From positions 1,183,701 to 1,247,700 of the forward strand of contig NC_006685.1 of assembly GCF_000091045.1 (NCBI RefSeq): a stretch of DNA of 64,000 nucleotides, written 5' to 3'. Below the pieces are notes generated by a model. It was not told where the DNA came from and did not search any database. It worked only from the letters and a program-made list of their open reading frames with translations. Shown here one piece after another: positions 35,396 to 47,859 of the stretch. Source of the stretch: Cryptococcus deneoformans JEC21 (lineage: Eukaryota; Basidiomycota; Tremellomycetes; Tremellales; Cryptococcaceae). The position numbers and the translations under genes were made by a program. The stretch's first letter is position 1. Each line of letters opens with the position of its first letter.

Positions 35396-38319
35396 TTACG
35401 CACAAAGATTTCTCTGGGCTTTCTGCGCTCTTGTTTCATGAGACGAAAGCGGCAGCAACCCCATGTCTTCACCATGGTCCAAAAAATCAAGCAGACTCGA
35501 AGCAACAGATCGAACCTTCTCGATAATAGTGAAACTGTTCACCGCTGTATGTTGTGTAAATTGAAGCCACGAATGAGATATTCACACAAAAACAGCACCT
35601 ACCGAGAACTTGAATTGGAATTTTTTGCAAGATAGATAGCATGTCAACGACTACCTCATCCTTTTCATCTTGTGTCTGTTCTCTGATTGAGCGTTTCATC
35701 GCTTCCCTTTGGGCGAGGTCTAATCCATGGTGTGCTTCGTCTTGCTGAATTTCGAGGAGCTCTTCTCGATATTGGATAATTATGAACCGAACTAGTTGCT
35801 GTTCTTGTTCGTCAGTAATCGGCATTGGTATACAAATAACAACACAAGCTCTGCTCACCTGTGTGACGTAGATATTGGCCTGCTGAACTAAGTAGAAGTC
35901 CTTGACGAGATCCATGTCATGTTCGTTGGGGTCAGAAAAGATGGTATGAATGTCACTCTTGATTCTTTCGTCCCAATCTGGAGACATAGACCTATGCTTG
36001 AAATTGGCCCATCGCCTTGGTTGTAATAGGCAGCTCGAGGAGACGACTCACATGACAGATGCACTTGCGGATCTGTAATCTAACTTTAAAGGTGCGGGGC
36101 AAAAATCCATGATGGACATCGTACGGTTGTAAAGCTCATTAATCTCATTGATTCTCATTTGGAGCATTAAACCAGACGGCGACCTTATTTTATCTCGTCG
36201 ACGCTTATCCAACACTTCTCCTGAAACTATATCATGAAGTTAGACGTCATATCAACATATACACCTGGTGATTCACTTACCGCGAAAAAGATGGCTGATA
36301 TAGCGGAAGCCGCTCAACACTGAAGTGTAGGATTCGGGTTGTTTTGTATATCCTTCTTCCGTCAAGTATTCATCATCACTGATTGAAACAGATCAGTTTC
36401 GATCACTACACGATACTTTTTACCTACATGTCGTCGGGAAGCGCCACACTGGCACAATCGTCTTCATGGAATAATACAGGGAAAGCTCCTGTGAAAGCAA
36501 GTGTCTTATCCCCACCATACATGAGCCAAAACATCCGTCTCAAAAGTACCCGCTCAATGTTTCCCAGTGTAGCGTATGTCTTGATGGGCCAATGAGTCAG
36601 TCTGCCGTTGGCGCAACAAAGGAAGAAAGCTTACACCTTCCTCATGGGCTCGTAGAGCAAGCATGAAAACGTAATTCTGACCGAATAATCCATGGCTGAC
36701 TACGATGTGCCCAGTGATTCCATAAACGTATCTAGTTGACCATCGTTGAGCTGTTAGCCCGTACACCCACAACAAGAATGGTCAATAAACTGTCACCTAC
36801 AAGCTGAGATAGATAATGATGGCTATAGCATCTGCTCTTAGTATGATCACCACGTTTTCGGGAGAAGACTCACTTCTTGTCACGGTAATAGTATCGAAAT
36901 CTCGTGCTAAATAGTCTTTGATTCTATTGTGACATCTTAAAACGAGGTCCTTGACTTCATTTCTGGGCAGATCGACAAAGCTTCTCGGAAGCTGCACTAA
37001 CGTACTTGCTACAACAGCCAGAACCAAGATCACCCATTCCTCCTGATCCGGGTTTTCTTCCCGTTTTGTGTTCAGATCGTGGATAAATGATGGTCTGTGC
37101 AAGCAAGGAATTAAGCAATAAATATAATCAAAGTATAGATCAATGATATGGTAAAGAAGCCGACGTGGAAGGACAGAATCAAGAGGATTTCGCGGGTCAT
37201 ATGTGTGGTTGATATAAGCAAGGTGTTGAGGTAAGTGAAGCGGTGAAGATTGTGCACTCGGAGTTTGACTTGTAGCCAGTGAATGGGAGGGGTCAAGAGA
37301 GACAGGGAGATAACTCCTTGAACGTAGAGGTGAAAGTCCGAGAGGTACTGTAGCGGCCTGGACACTGGGAGACGAACTGGCAGAAATGGACATGATAGGG
37401 TAATGTCCAGCATGAGCCGCGCGTGTAGTAGACATAGTCATGCCCAAGGTCGGCTGCCATTCAGAAGACGTGTTATCCGACGTCGCAGGTGGTGTTCCCC
37501 GCAACGCAGCCTGTAGCGGTGGAGGGGCACGTGGTATAGTTGCGGGTACTTCAGAGCTGAATTTTGAAGAACCAACAGTTGAGGAGATGGATTTTCCGTT
37601 TTCGTTGCATTCAACCTGCTGATCTTCCTGTATACGCTTCAAATACCTGTCGAAGATGAAGTAAGTGATGCTTATTCGAGCCTATGGACAGAGCGAATTC
37701 CTTACATATTGGGGGGACCCCTTTTCCGTTGCACATAATCGAAAGTACCTGCGTGAACAAAAGATAAACAAAGTACTTTCAAGTAGATAACTTCCAAACA
37801 CGCACATGGTAGATTCAGCTGAGCGCAATGGCTGCACATGTTCTTGATTGGACCGTCAGTCTCTTTTCCCGGAGGCGGTCTGTCGCATTTGACTCTGGAC
37901 GATACAGAAGTAAGCAATCAACAATGACATAGTTGGCAGGGAAGGCGCATACTTTCGGGCGCGGCAAGCTAAAGAATCATTAATAGCCAAGATCTTCATC
38001 AGTTTCATCAAATTTGGAGAGAGACGAGAAGTATTGAGGGTTTTCGTCCCATACTCACCATCACATGACTCTATTGTGCAACATCAGTATTATGGGACCG
38101 CAACAGCAGCGCAAGCTATAATTACTCACGGCTCTGCCTTGTTTTTTTTATCTTGGTCCCATCCTTTCCGCTACTTCCTGTGCGCTTCTTTCTTTTATTT
38201 TCGGTGGTCACGGTGTCAGGAGTCACAGGCTGTTGATTGGCCTGGGTGGAGGATCCTAGGTGTTCTAGCGAGGTGGTTGTACTGGATTGTCCAGCCAGCT
38301 GAGGAGGATAGAAGTCCAT
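35396..38319 (-). CDS. Zn2Cys6 fungal-specific transcription factor
   Basis: Fourteen exons: 38319..38130, 38070..38059, 37968..37953, 37894..37806, 37748..37706, 37646..36874, 36831..36801, 36731..36635, 36579..36428, 36378..36281, 36226..36052, 35991..35859, 35798..35603, 35544..35396; 717 residues. The binuclear zinc cluster reads SCDACRARKVKCDRPP, then NMCSHCAQLNLPC, and the linker TFDYVQRKRGPPNMYLKR, all six cysteines present. It is split by four introns with exons of only 12 and 16 bases, joined in phase. A Ser/Pro-rich stretch follows, then the fungal_trans middle homology region (LLYHIIDLYFDYIYCLIPCLHRPSF; RMFWLMYGGDK). The target genes cannot be inferred; neighbours are housekeeping. 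Similar factors regulate carbon or sugar use. Confidence 0.9.
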
Positions 38320-39116
38320 GGCTAGGAGCAGGAATGTAGGGCTAGCGCGTTGATGTGAGGAGAGAAGACAGGACGATTGACAGCTCGAGCTTACCCTCTG
38401 TTGTTCGCTGTGCTGCAGAATGAGGGGAACGAAGGCGTTTCCCCGCATAGCTGCGGCAAATAGGCACCGCACCTTCTCACGGGAGCTGATTTTCCAACGC
38501 CATTATTATTAATAATGATAATTAACTGGTAACGAGGCGGACTCCGATGCCGGCCACTGACCGAACGAGTCTGAAAAAGGCGTTGCATTCAGACACAACA
38601 CTCCCGGGAACTCTAAAAAGCACTGTAACAGTACCAGTAGTACAGTACTGCACGTTCGTACTTCGTATATAGTACTGTACCCGACCATTGATGTTACGAA
38701 CAAATAATTCATTTGCAGTGTTTGTAGTTAAAGCGTTGGAGAGACTGCTTATCCAACGGTACAGGTTTGAAGGCTAGTAGAATATAAAATGGTAACTGGC
38801 GAAAACAATTCAAAAAATTGGATCGCGCAAGCTTCATTTATTTGCTTCTAGAAGAGTATTTTATAGAGCCATATAGCATATAAGTAGTAGCCATTAGATA
38901 ATGAGGCAAGAGGCAAGAAGATTGCCACCAACTAGTCTTCATCAACGATCCTCCGCCGTTCCTCGTTGCCCGGCCCTCACCGTGAGCCATATCCACATAC
39001 CTTGTTGAGATCGTATGTGACATGTCTCAGTGCAATGCAGCGCACGCGAGCTGTGAAGCCATCTCCGTTAATCCATAAACTCATCAAATTTGCAAATTAC
39101 GTCTTTAGATCCCTGT
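38320..39116. other. Intergenic: Zn2Cys6 promoter and RRP6 3' end
   Basis: 797 bases with no supported gene. An inverted repeat with arms AGTACAGTAC-like lies at 38639-38681: AGTACAGTACT and AGTACTGTACC match in ten of eleven positions around a 21-base loop. The region near 38500-38530 is AT-rich. Confidence 0.4.
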
Positions 39117-42100
39117 CTATCTAGCAAAGGTCCCAGACTTATTACCCTGCTTAGGCTGGCTCAAGTCTCTCGCAGGTCTCGCCCCGAACGTCGGTACCTC
39201 AACGATCCCAGCTCCTGAACGATGACGATAAGTGATGCAACCCAGGGCGTAGGAAGCGGTGGGAGGACTTACCTGAAGGCCTTGCTTCCTTGAACTTCTT
39301 TTTCTTCTTCTTTGCATCATCCTGGGCGATCACAGAGTGTGGTTGATCCAACAAATTAGGTTGGCTGGCATAATCAAATGCTGGTATATCTTCGGGCTTC
39401 ACCTTCTTCTTCTTGTTCTTGGAAGCTGTACTTTTATTTGCGTTGCCACCCTCCCCAACAATTACTGTGTTCAAAAGCTCAACAGACGGGATTACGGCCT
39501 GAGCTGGCGGCGTGGCAGCACCGAACTCTCCATCGCCGTCAGTGCCCAACTTTGCCTTTTTACTATCGCTGTCATCGCCGGCTCTATCGGTCGTAGAAGC
39601 TCGCTCTCTTTTCTTTTGTTTTTTTGATTTTTTCACCTGAACAACGCCCTCATCAACTGTTCCAGATTTTGATGACTTTTGAGGAGACATTTCTTTGATG
39701 AGCGTTGAAGGGATACCGGAAGTTGGTGCATATGCGGTGGAGGAGCTGGCTTTCTGGCCGGATTGGGGGTGCGCTGACTCCGACGTCAAACCTAAGGGTC
39801 TCTTCCCCCTCACTTCCAAGGAAGACGTCGCCGTCGTCTTTCTTTGGTTGGAAGGGATAAACGGCACGGTTTCAGGGTTCAGCCCCATTTTACCATCGCC
39901 TTCGCTGCTTCCCGAGGTCATACCCTTGGGATGTAAGTCCATGCGCATAGATTCCATGACCTTGAGGAAACCGGGGGATAATTCCCTCTCACGGAGGGTC
40001 AAAGCAGCAGATGATGATTTCTGATTGCTTGCTCGGTCTAGTGTCACCCCGAACAAAGCTGATTGCCCTGATTTTGAAGCGGTAATATAACCCGAAGCAT
40101 GCTTCGGTTGAGAGAATTTGATGGCAGAGCCGAAAAGACCTGACTTGGCATTTGTTCTAGTAGAGGTAGGTTTAGCAGCGACGTCCCATATATTTGAGGT
40201 GGTGCTTGCTAGGGGTACAGATGGAACGGCCAGTGCCGCAACCGGGACCTTCTTCACATCATTCGCTCCGATTTCCTTCACTCCTATCTTCTCCATCTCC
40301 TGAACTTGAGGATTAGCTGCTCGCTCAGCCGTGATTTCCTTGAATTTTTCCTTCGCGGCGACAATGATAGATGTAATTTCAGGAATATACTGAGCAGCAA
40401 TAGGAGCTCGATCTCTTCTGATTATACGACTGAGGTTGGCGGTATTATCAGCCGTACTAACATCTCGTAACATATTGTTGGGCATAATATAGCTGTCGAA
40501 AATACCGTTAGCATAAATTTCCGAAAGAACAATGCTCTACTCACAAAGGACTTTCATCCATCTCTCTCGCCACTCTATCTCGCCAATCATGCAAATGTCT
40601 CCAAACCCAGCCAGACTCTTGCTCAATCTCTCCTTTAGGTAGCCACTTTTTCCCTGCAGCCAGCCAACCCCCAGAACCTCGCCCCGTCACTATATCGTAC
40701 GAATCTCTTTCATACATTTTCAATGCCGTATCAGCAGACTTGCCAAGGACTTCGCGCATAGCTTCTTGAGGATTAGGCCTGGCGCTATCCAGGACGATAG
40801 TACCACAGTTAGCTGGCGAAGAAGGACGAGAAGACTTGTGAAGAAGGGCGTTGCGCAGATTGTCGTAGATAAAAAGGAGGAAATGGGTGTCAGATCGAGC
40901 GTAATACAACATGCCATCTGGCAAAGGACGAATTCGCCAATCGGCCCGCTGATATCTTTTGTCGGCCTCAAAGTTACAATAATGCTGAAGAAGGGCTGAG
41001 AGAGATCGCTGTGGCATTTCTACAATAGATATCAAGTTAGACATGAGTGATACCAAGAAGAAGATATAGCGCACCAAGGACGACACAGGCGCTATATGTA
41101 TCGAACAAATTGACCACAAAGATTTCGAAATCCCGTTGGAGCCAGATGATATCACTATCGGCACCATGAAAGACCTAGAAGACATCAGTGTATGAGTACA
41201 AGACGGTAATGGATGTAAAAGCCGTCTTACCTTGACAATAGTAGGGTCGGTGAAAACGTCTCCAAACTTATCTTGCTGGATTTCCTTCCTGAGCGCCAGC
41301 GTGTCTACGACCCAATCGCTTTCTCTAGTCGAAATTTGGATCAAGCAAGTGAAACCCGCATAGCTTCGCATGTCGTGATGCTCCAGATCAACAGCGATTT
41401 CTTTTGCCTGCTTGAGTTTTTCAACCATTCGATGAAGTTTTTCCGGCGTGTCGACAAACTCGAAAGGCGTCTCATCGAAGCTCTGAGGGGGTACAGGCTT
41501 TGAATCAATAAACAATGAAGTGGGGTATGGTAAGTGTTTAGTTTCATAATAATAGGGGTGCGTTCGGGCGCGAATCTCTTTCTCGCGTCTTAGAGCTGCC
41601 TTTGACGGGTCCATCTCTTCTTCCGAGGTCAACTCATAATCGAGAGGTGCCTTGAATCCAAGAGGGACCATAGCATGGGGCTTGGTCGTTAGAGACGGCT
41701 TCCAGGATTCAGAAGTCCGAGCATTGTCAGGAGCGTCATGGAAGAGAAGCTGAGGTTTGGTGAGATCAGACGCATGAATAATATTTGCTGGCAGACGCTC
41801 AGTGAATGGGCCGGGAATCTGTACTATATGGTGAGCATAACAAGCAAGGGTATAATGCGATTCACTGACTTTTTTACCAGCTTGGGCAACCAGGGCAGGC
41901 TTGACTGTAACAGACGTTTTCCCCTTGCCTCCTCTCAATTCATCAAGGTTGATATCCTTTGAGATATTAGAACAGCAAGGGCAAAGTGGTAAAGATCGAC
42001 GTACCGCATCTTCAAGCAAACCGTCTATTACACCCTGTACTGCACCTCTATACCCATCTATTATGTCATCTTGGTCTTCCAACTTCCTCCGCCTTATCAT

Positions 42101-42388
42101 CACTTTAGCTGTTTTCCCTTTATCTCTACCCTGTCTGGCTTCTTTTTGACTCCTTTCGATAAGATCCAGTATCCTCTCAGTCATACCCAGTAGCCTCTCG
42201 CTTGTCTTCTCTACATCCTTGTTGAACCTTCTATCGAGACTTCGATGAAAATTTAGATCGGTCTTGTCGGGCAGAGAGGCGGCATTGGTGGTGAGACGGT
42301 CTAGAGCGGCAGTCAAAAAAGGTAGATATTCCGAGAAAGATTGGGTGGGCGAAGGTACCGATGCTTCTCCGGAGGTAGCTTTAGACAT
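39117..42388 (-). CDS. RRP6: Nuclear exosome 3'-5' exoribonuclease RRP6
   Basis: Exons 42388..42005, 41956..41870, 41818..41231, 41174..41075, 41019..40545, 40492..39273, 39214..39117; 983 residues. Rrp6 trims and degrades nuclear RNAs as the exosome's catalytic partner. N-terminal PMC2NT-type region ([18 protein letters not shown]), then the DEDD-Y domain: [20 protein letters not shown] with catalytic Asp/Glu near 301-303, [14 protein letters not shown], and [14 protein letters not shown] carrying the Tyr and last Asp. The C-terminal 400 residues include a long low-complexity Lys/Ser-rich tail ([12 protein letters not shown]). The start ATG gives [12 protein letters not shown]; the open frame extends 92 codons upstream without an ATG. 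Exon 6 alone is 1220 bases. Confidence 0.93.
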
Positions 42389-44017
42389 GGTGTAACTTAA
42401 TATCAAAATGGATTTCACTAGTCGTGTTCGGAAGTCTCTCAGGGAGTCGTCTGTTCGGAATGACTTCCTGAGGGGCTCAATTTTTTGTTGGTACGATTGA
42501 CAGCTGGACACTGGTTTGAGGAAACAGTTGTATGCACTTCGACGCTGTACCTGCTTCAATTTGGTCCCGATACGGGGGAAGATCCCCTTGGTGGACGAAG
42601 GGGGGGTGGCAGAGGTTCGATAAGGGGGTAAAAGTCGACCGAGCCCAAATGCCTTCGCGATCAATCTCTTGGAAGGTATCTTGAGGAGGGTCTCGTGCGA
42701 CAGGAGGTGACTAAGCTAGATGTGAGGCAGTATGGGCTTTCGAAGACAGAGATGGATAGAGAAGGAACCCCTCGAGTGACGTTCACTGGTGAAGAAGGGA
42801 GAAGGGAGAAAGAAAGAGGAATGAAGCTCAATTATAGAACAAACTCGATAACAGCATTACTCTCCGGACATTTTTGCGCGTTATGTAAGCTTGTAACCCA
42901 AGGCTTAAGGCGCTTAACTGTTTGATATTACGTAATACCACTTGACAACTTACTTATTTTTTATACGTATTAATACCAGTTGGATTGCACCCTTAATTAT
43001 TTAAGAAAGAAGAAATCGTAATGAGCAGTTGTTGTAAGATAATACCTATTTATATGAACACACTACTACTGAGTCATAACCTCCTCATCATCATTCACGA
43101 AAGAATAGAGCCGCGAGGGTCACAAGGGCAGTGTCATCTTTCATTGCAAAGGGGGGCTAGACGAATTCATTATGTCTTTGATAATCTCGAATAGACGTCT
43201 GACAGAAGAAAACACGAGAGGTAAATAAATTCAGAAAAATGACTCCCATCTCATTGATAATTAAAGAGAAAATACGTAATAATTTTTAGTCAATTTGTAA
43301 TGATTTATGGATATTTGTGTGTACAATCCGCGTTTATTATCCTAAATTAAAGTACATTGACCCTCCACCTAAGTGTAATAAATAATTATTTAAGTGAAAT
43401 ATATATTATTATTATAATTACTAATTTATGTTTATTGGCCGATTGTTATACGTACGTGAAGAACGATCGCGATTTGCCGCAAAATCAAACGAAAGAAGAT
43501 GAGCCATTTTCGTCCATTTCGAAATTCAACATTTTCTTTACAACATTTACAAAAAAGTGCGAACAACTTGAAGCGGAGCTCGTACGGGCTTGCCCCTTGC
43601 ATGAATGCTTAGAAAACCACTTTCAGAGTCATGCTGGGTACTGGTAATCTAAGCATATGTTGTATAGTAGTAACTGAACTGCTGGCTTTTCTTTTGTTTA
43701 TCTAATCTATTCGGTAATAGATAATGTAGTAGTAGTAGTACGCGTAATGTAATGGCTCAATCATCAAAGACACGCAAGAAAATGGCTCGCCCTGGTGAGG
43801 CCAAGTCGTTCAGGTACCGATCGTCAGACCAATTAACATAGTTTATCAGCGGATCAGCGGGAACAATTTACCAAGAGAGCGCGTTGTCAATACTCGGAAT
43901 ACGTACTATTAAACGCCCTAAAATGACTGTCTTGAAAAGTATATAATACCCAGCGATTCCTCCTCGTCATCCACCTTTCGTGACAACACCCCCTTCAACG
44001 GTCCTTACATCTCCGCC
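42389..44017. promoter_or_regulatory. Long divergent intergenic region between RRP6 and BIM1-like gene
   Basis: 1,629 bases. No gene is supported; open frames of 60-96 codons lack family signal. The half towards the copper-protein gene is AT-rich with a (TAG)n microsatellite near 43724-43740. This long upstream region would fit a regulated nutrient gene, which is inference only; I could not find a reliable copper-responsive element. Confidence 0.4.
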
Positions 44018-44845
44018 ATGTTCGCGCTAAAGTTTATCCTTATTACTTCTTTCATCGCTTCCACAGCCCTCGCTCACTTCACCCTTGACTTCCCTGTGAG
44101 TAGTAATCAATTCAAAATTATGATACAGTACATGTTACGCTTACTGAGTGTTCTTTAGGAATCCCGTGGGTTCGTCTCTGACATCGAAGGTCAATTTTGT
44201 GGCGGTTTCAGTACTGTTGGACCTCGGCAGCCATTCCCGCTCGGTTCTGGCCCTGGTACGCTCGCATATCCATGTTCTTGTTCACACGACTCGCACTGAC
44301 CTTCGGGAAGTCCATATTAACTCTCATCATTCTCTCGCTACTGTTGTTGCCTTCATCTCCACCAGCTCCAACCCTACAAGCTTTGACGACTTCAACACTA
44401 CCAGCAATGGCACCATCATCCCCCTTGCCAGTAATATCTTCCAAGTAACACAGGGTGAAAAGTGTTTTAACATCGATCTCGAAAGTCTCAACGTAGGTCT
44501 CACTAACGGCTCGGAAGTCACTTTGCAAATTCAATACGACGGAGTGAGTTACAGATCCACCTAATCCATAAATCAAAACTGATGAGATCTATCCAGGGGG
44601 ATGGCGACCTCTACCAATGCTCCGACCTCGTTCTTATTCAGGGCTACGAGGTTCCATCCAATGAAACTTGTACCGATGACGCCTCCAGAACTTCCAATGC
44701 TAGCTCCACATCAAGCGGTAGTGCTACTGCAACCAGCGCGGCTGCCACTAGTTCTTCCAGTGGTACTAGTGGGGCTATTAAGGAAGTTGTTGGATTGGGC
44801 GCTCTTAGTTTGGCTTTGGGCATTGCTGGTCTTATCATTTTGTAA
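44018..44845 (+). CDS. BIM1-like (X325/LPMO-like) GPI-anchored copper protein
   Basis: Exons 44018-44095, 44159-44255, 44311-44543, 44597-44845; 218 residues. A signal peptide (MFALKFILITSFIASTALA) is followed by HFTLDFPESRGF, so cleavage would expose an N-terminal histidine, the first copper ligand. Then come QFCGGF, RQPFPLGSG, VHINSHHSLATVV with further histidines, NPTSFDDFN, GEKCFNIDLESLNV, and DGDLYQCSDLVLIQGYEVP. This is the X325/Bim1 layout, LPMO-like but involved in copper uptake in Cryptococcus. The C-terminus is Ser/Thr-rich with a hydrophobic GPI tail. Which paralogue it is cannot be told from sequence alone, so no symbol is given. Copper acquisition is family knowledge, not shown here. 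Confidence 0.9.
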
Positions 44846-46524
44846 GGGGTTAATCGGAGTGCAACACGGTCGTTTGCCAGATTTAGTGAAGAGAACAACA
44901 GTCTACAAAGAGAAAGAATGCTGCATACAAAACTGAAAGCCATTATGCTTAAACTATGAATATGTATATTTTTAATTATTAATTTTGCTGACTCATCGTG
45001 CAGTTTAGAGGTAATTCAAAGAAACTGTAAACGTGCAATGTGCGTCAGAAACAAGTGGGATTTGTTTCGCTGGTGTAAACAGCTCACTCATCAGTCATTA
45101 GCGCTCAATGGGACCACTGACGACGATCATCGGGCGACGACACCTTCTACCGCCAACCACTAATCTAATCTGCCCGGTACGTTAATTGTTGGCATATGCA
45201 TTAATAATGGAATAAATACCATTGATGGAGATTTTTAAAAGAAATATACCTCACTCATTCATTCATGCACACAACGTGCTGCCTCGCTTTTACCTACCAA
45301 ATGCCAGCTGTGGAATCATATATATTATATATATACAAGTGATGACCCACGAAAGACTTCGCGGTTTTTCGGGTAAATAATTCAATTGCACCAAGTTAAT
45401 TTTGGGAATTCCGTTCAGTTTTTGGGTGGTTTTGTTAATGAGAATGGACGTGTTCGTTCATCCAAATGTGTGGTACGTATTATGATGCATTTTACATATG
45501 TACAGTGGCTCATTTGATCCTAGACCCATGTTCCTCCCTTTTCTGAGGGGTAAGTTAATTATTGAGCTGTCTGGCGTATTCACAAATTACACGGCGTCGG
45601 CAGGCTCAGTGCCGTGACATGGAGACCATCGATCTTTCTTAAAACTGGGCCCTACAATTCAACCCATTGGCCATCGTGAAAGGGAAAAGACAAAAGACTT
45701 GTACTTTTTCAACGGAGACACGAAGTGGTGTATTGAAAATGTTCAGATCATGATCATGTCGCTGGCCCTATCGTTCTACGTATGTAAGCGTGTGATGCGC
45801 TGGGCTGGGTCTTAATTCACCACATAGATCGTCATCCCAAACCAGTTACTGTAAAGTATTCCCATCGGCATTGGAATGGGGGACAAAACCTAGCACTCAA
45901 AGGGGTATGAGGTTACCTCTAGTAGTTCTCATTAGGTTGGGTTGTTTGTTGGACAGTACATGTGATTTATATGTTGGTGTTATGACGAACAATGGATCAG
46001 AATGTCACTTTGTGTAGTTTGAAGGAGTGCGCAATTTAAGAGAGGGGGTTTCGGTAGTTTACCTGTTGAGATAGATGGCGTAGATGAATAAATGATGTGT
46101 TGTGACTCGGGCCCGGTGTTTGACGTATTATCAAGGCTAGGAGGAGGCATTCTCATTGGGATTTGGAGCTGAGTAAGTGTCTACTGTCAACTTTTGAAAA
46201 AGAGGCCCATATTGAAGAGCGCATTAAAACTGCCTGGGCGCTCAAAAAGACCTTAAGGCATAGGATTGCTCCATAGGGACTTTTTGTACCGTTCCTGCCT
46301 CATCGTAAAATGACGATGTTAGCAGAGGATGTAAGTTCTATAACTGATGATGGGTAGTTACGCCCTTCAGCGAGATGGGATCTAGGAATACCATCCCTAT
46401 TCTCCCTCGTTGGTGATAAATCAGAATGAAATGGAGGTGTAAAAAGTGGCGGCTTTCTCGCCCACACGTTGAGATTTTTTACTTCCATAGGTTTCCTGTA
46501 TCGTCCCACGGCCGCTGCTAGGTT
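44846..46524. other. Gene-poor intergenic island downstream of BIM1-like gene
   Basis: 1,679 bases with stops in all frames. An AT-alternating tract lies at about 45320-45342. I found no tRNA, no terminal repeats and no recognisable protein fragment in this part. Confidence 0.45.
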
Positions 46525-47440
46525 CTATTTCAGAGCTTGCATGGTAGCCGCGACGTCATCCACTGTAGGGAGATTGTATCGACGATGATCATGTTGTTTC
46601 GGGTTTAGTAGGCGTGAGCAGATTTGCCTACAGCGGAAACGTTAGCTATATTATACAACTGTGAAGTAAAACGCACTTACATGAGGCTCTCGCTGCAGTC
46701 TTGCCTTAACTGTTAGGAGTTATTTGATATAAAAATCTACACACAGCGACATCTGCTCAATCCGCCTGAGGATTGCCGATCACAGTAGTTGACGGCATTT
46801 CAACTCTGTCAAGTTGGTGGACTCTGCTATCTTCGTTAAGGCCGATCACAGTAGTTGAAGGCATTTCAATTCTGTTAAGTTGCTGGACTCTGCTATCTTC
46901 GTTAAGTTCGGACATACCGACCTGAGCATAAATAGAGGCGTCTCCAGGCGCAGACAAAATGAATCTGATGAGATGATAAGACTCGGCTGCAAATGGGTAA
47001 CAGATCGAATGCCTTTCAGTCCCCCAGACGGATTGATGTCGATGTCTCAAAACGCCGTTATAGTTGCGAAGGTCGCTTTTGAAGCCGGCTGCATTCTAGG
47101 TGATTTCACAGAGGTATGATCAAGGGGACTGGGTAGAAGGGAGGCGTACCTTCGGAACTACTGGTCGAAAGCTTAGCTCGTAGGGTTCAGGTTCAGGATC
47201 TGTAGGCAGAGGTAGCTGTACAGTTTCATTGGCACAGCATGTATTGTAGGGTTAGCAGCTAGAGAGCTTCGCCGGGCCACTTCCAGTCGCGCCATCAGAT
47301 CCAAAATCTAGCATGATATTTTGGGCACAGGCAGCCAAGTTATGGCGATTGCTGTTTGTTGTTTGGTTCAAGGGGCCGTAAGTCTGGGAGGAACGTCACC
47401 GCCAGGGAGAGGACCATTGGAGGACGGTGGCGGTTGATTG
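46525..47440 (-). mobile_element. Decayed Helitron-like Rep/helicase N-terminal fragment
   Basis: On the minus strand, several coding-like blocks appear in the order of a Helitron N-terminal region: NRHNLAACAQNIMLDFGSD near 47345-47285; CCANETVQLPLPTDPEPEP near 47235; then FKSDLRNYNGVL, SICYPFAAESYHLIRFIL and SIYAQVGMSELNED (47095-46900); and last HDHRRYNLPTVDDVAATM (near 46600-46530), resembling the HRRYNxPTxxEVAxI end motif of the Helitron helicase-like region. The CC-x-V-LP, YN and YHLI...YAQ spacing agrees. Stops and frame changes interrupt it, so it is not a working gene, and no helicase motifs follow downstream. The family assignment rests on motif order, with no database comparison. 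Ends of the element were not identified. Confidence 0.6.
46775..46906 (-). repeat. Two tandem copies of a 66-base unit
   Basis: Units at 46775-46840 and 46841-46906 are direct tandem copies of 66 bases with a few substitutions (for example GTAGTTGACGG versus GTAGTTGAAGG). The unit is a multiple of three and, on the minus strand, encodes a repeated LNEDSRV-type stretch inside the Helitron-like fragment, so the duplication keeps frame. Confidence 0.9.
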
Positions 47441-47859
47441 GGGGGTTGTGGGGGTCATGGATGAGAACGGACGGAGGCGAAAAGTGAGGAAATTTTCAAA
47501 GGTGACACGGGGAATATTAATATATAAAGATACACTCGACGCATCATACAAGTGATGGGTTGAGCGAGAACTTCGTCCTTCTTACATGATGGATCTGATC
47601 TTCCCAATCCTGGCTGCATTCATTATTGAGTGAACGTTTCATTTCCTCATGCCGCGGCCATCTTCTTGACCTTCTAAATATCACAAAATGCTTTTGCTGA
47701 CTTTATGCCTCTGAAAAGCACTTATCCCAATGATTACCATCTGCATCTCCAGCAGCTGTACCTAAACCCCCCGGAGATCATCACCCGTTAAAACCGGCCT
47801 CGAGGCCGAACTTTAACTGTCCCTCCTAACCAGCAGTCCATCAACCGCCAGCAGGCGCC
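47441..47859. other. Spacer between two inverted transposon-related fragments
   Basis: 419 bases. AT-rich sequence including GGAATATTAATATATAAAG near 47509; no coding sequence seen. Confidence 0.4.

Noticed and set aside
42389..42664. 92-codon N-terminal extension of RRP6
   Set aside because: It begins at TTG, has no ATG and no family similarity; MSKATSGEA is a normal start.
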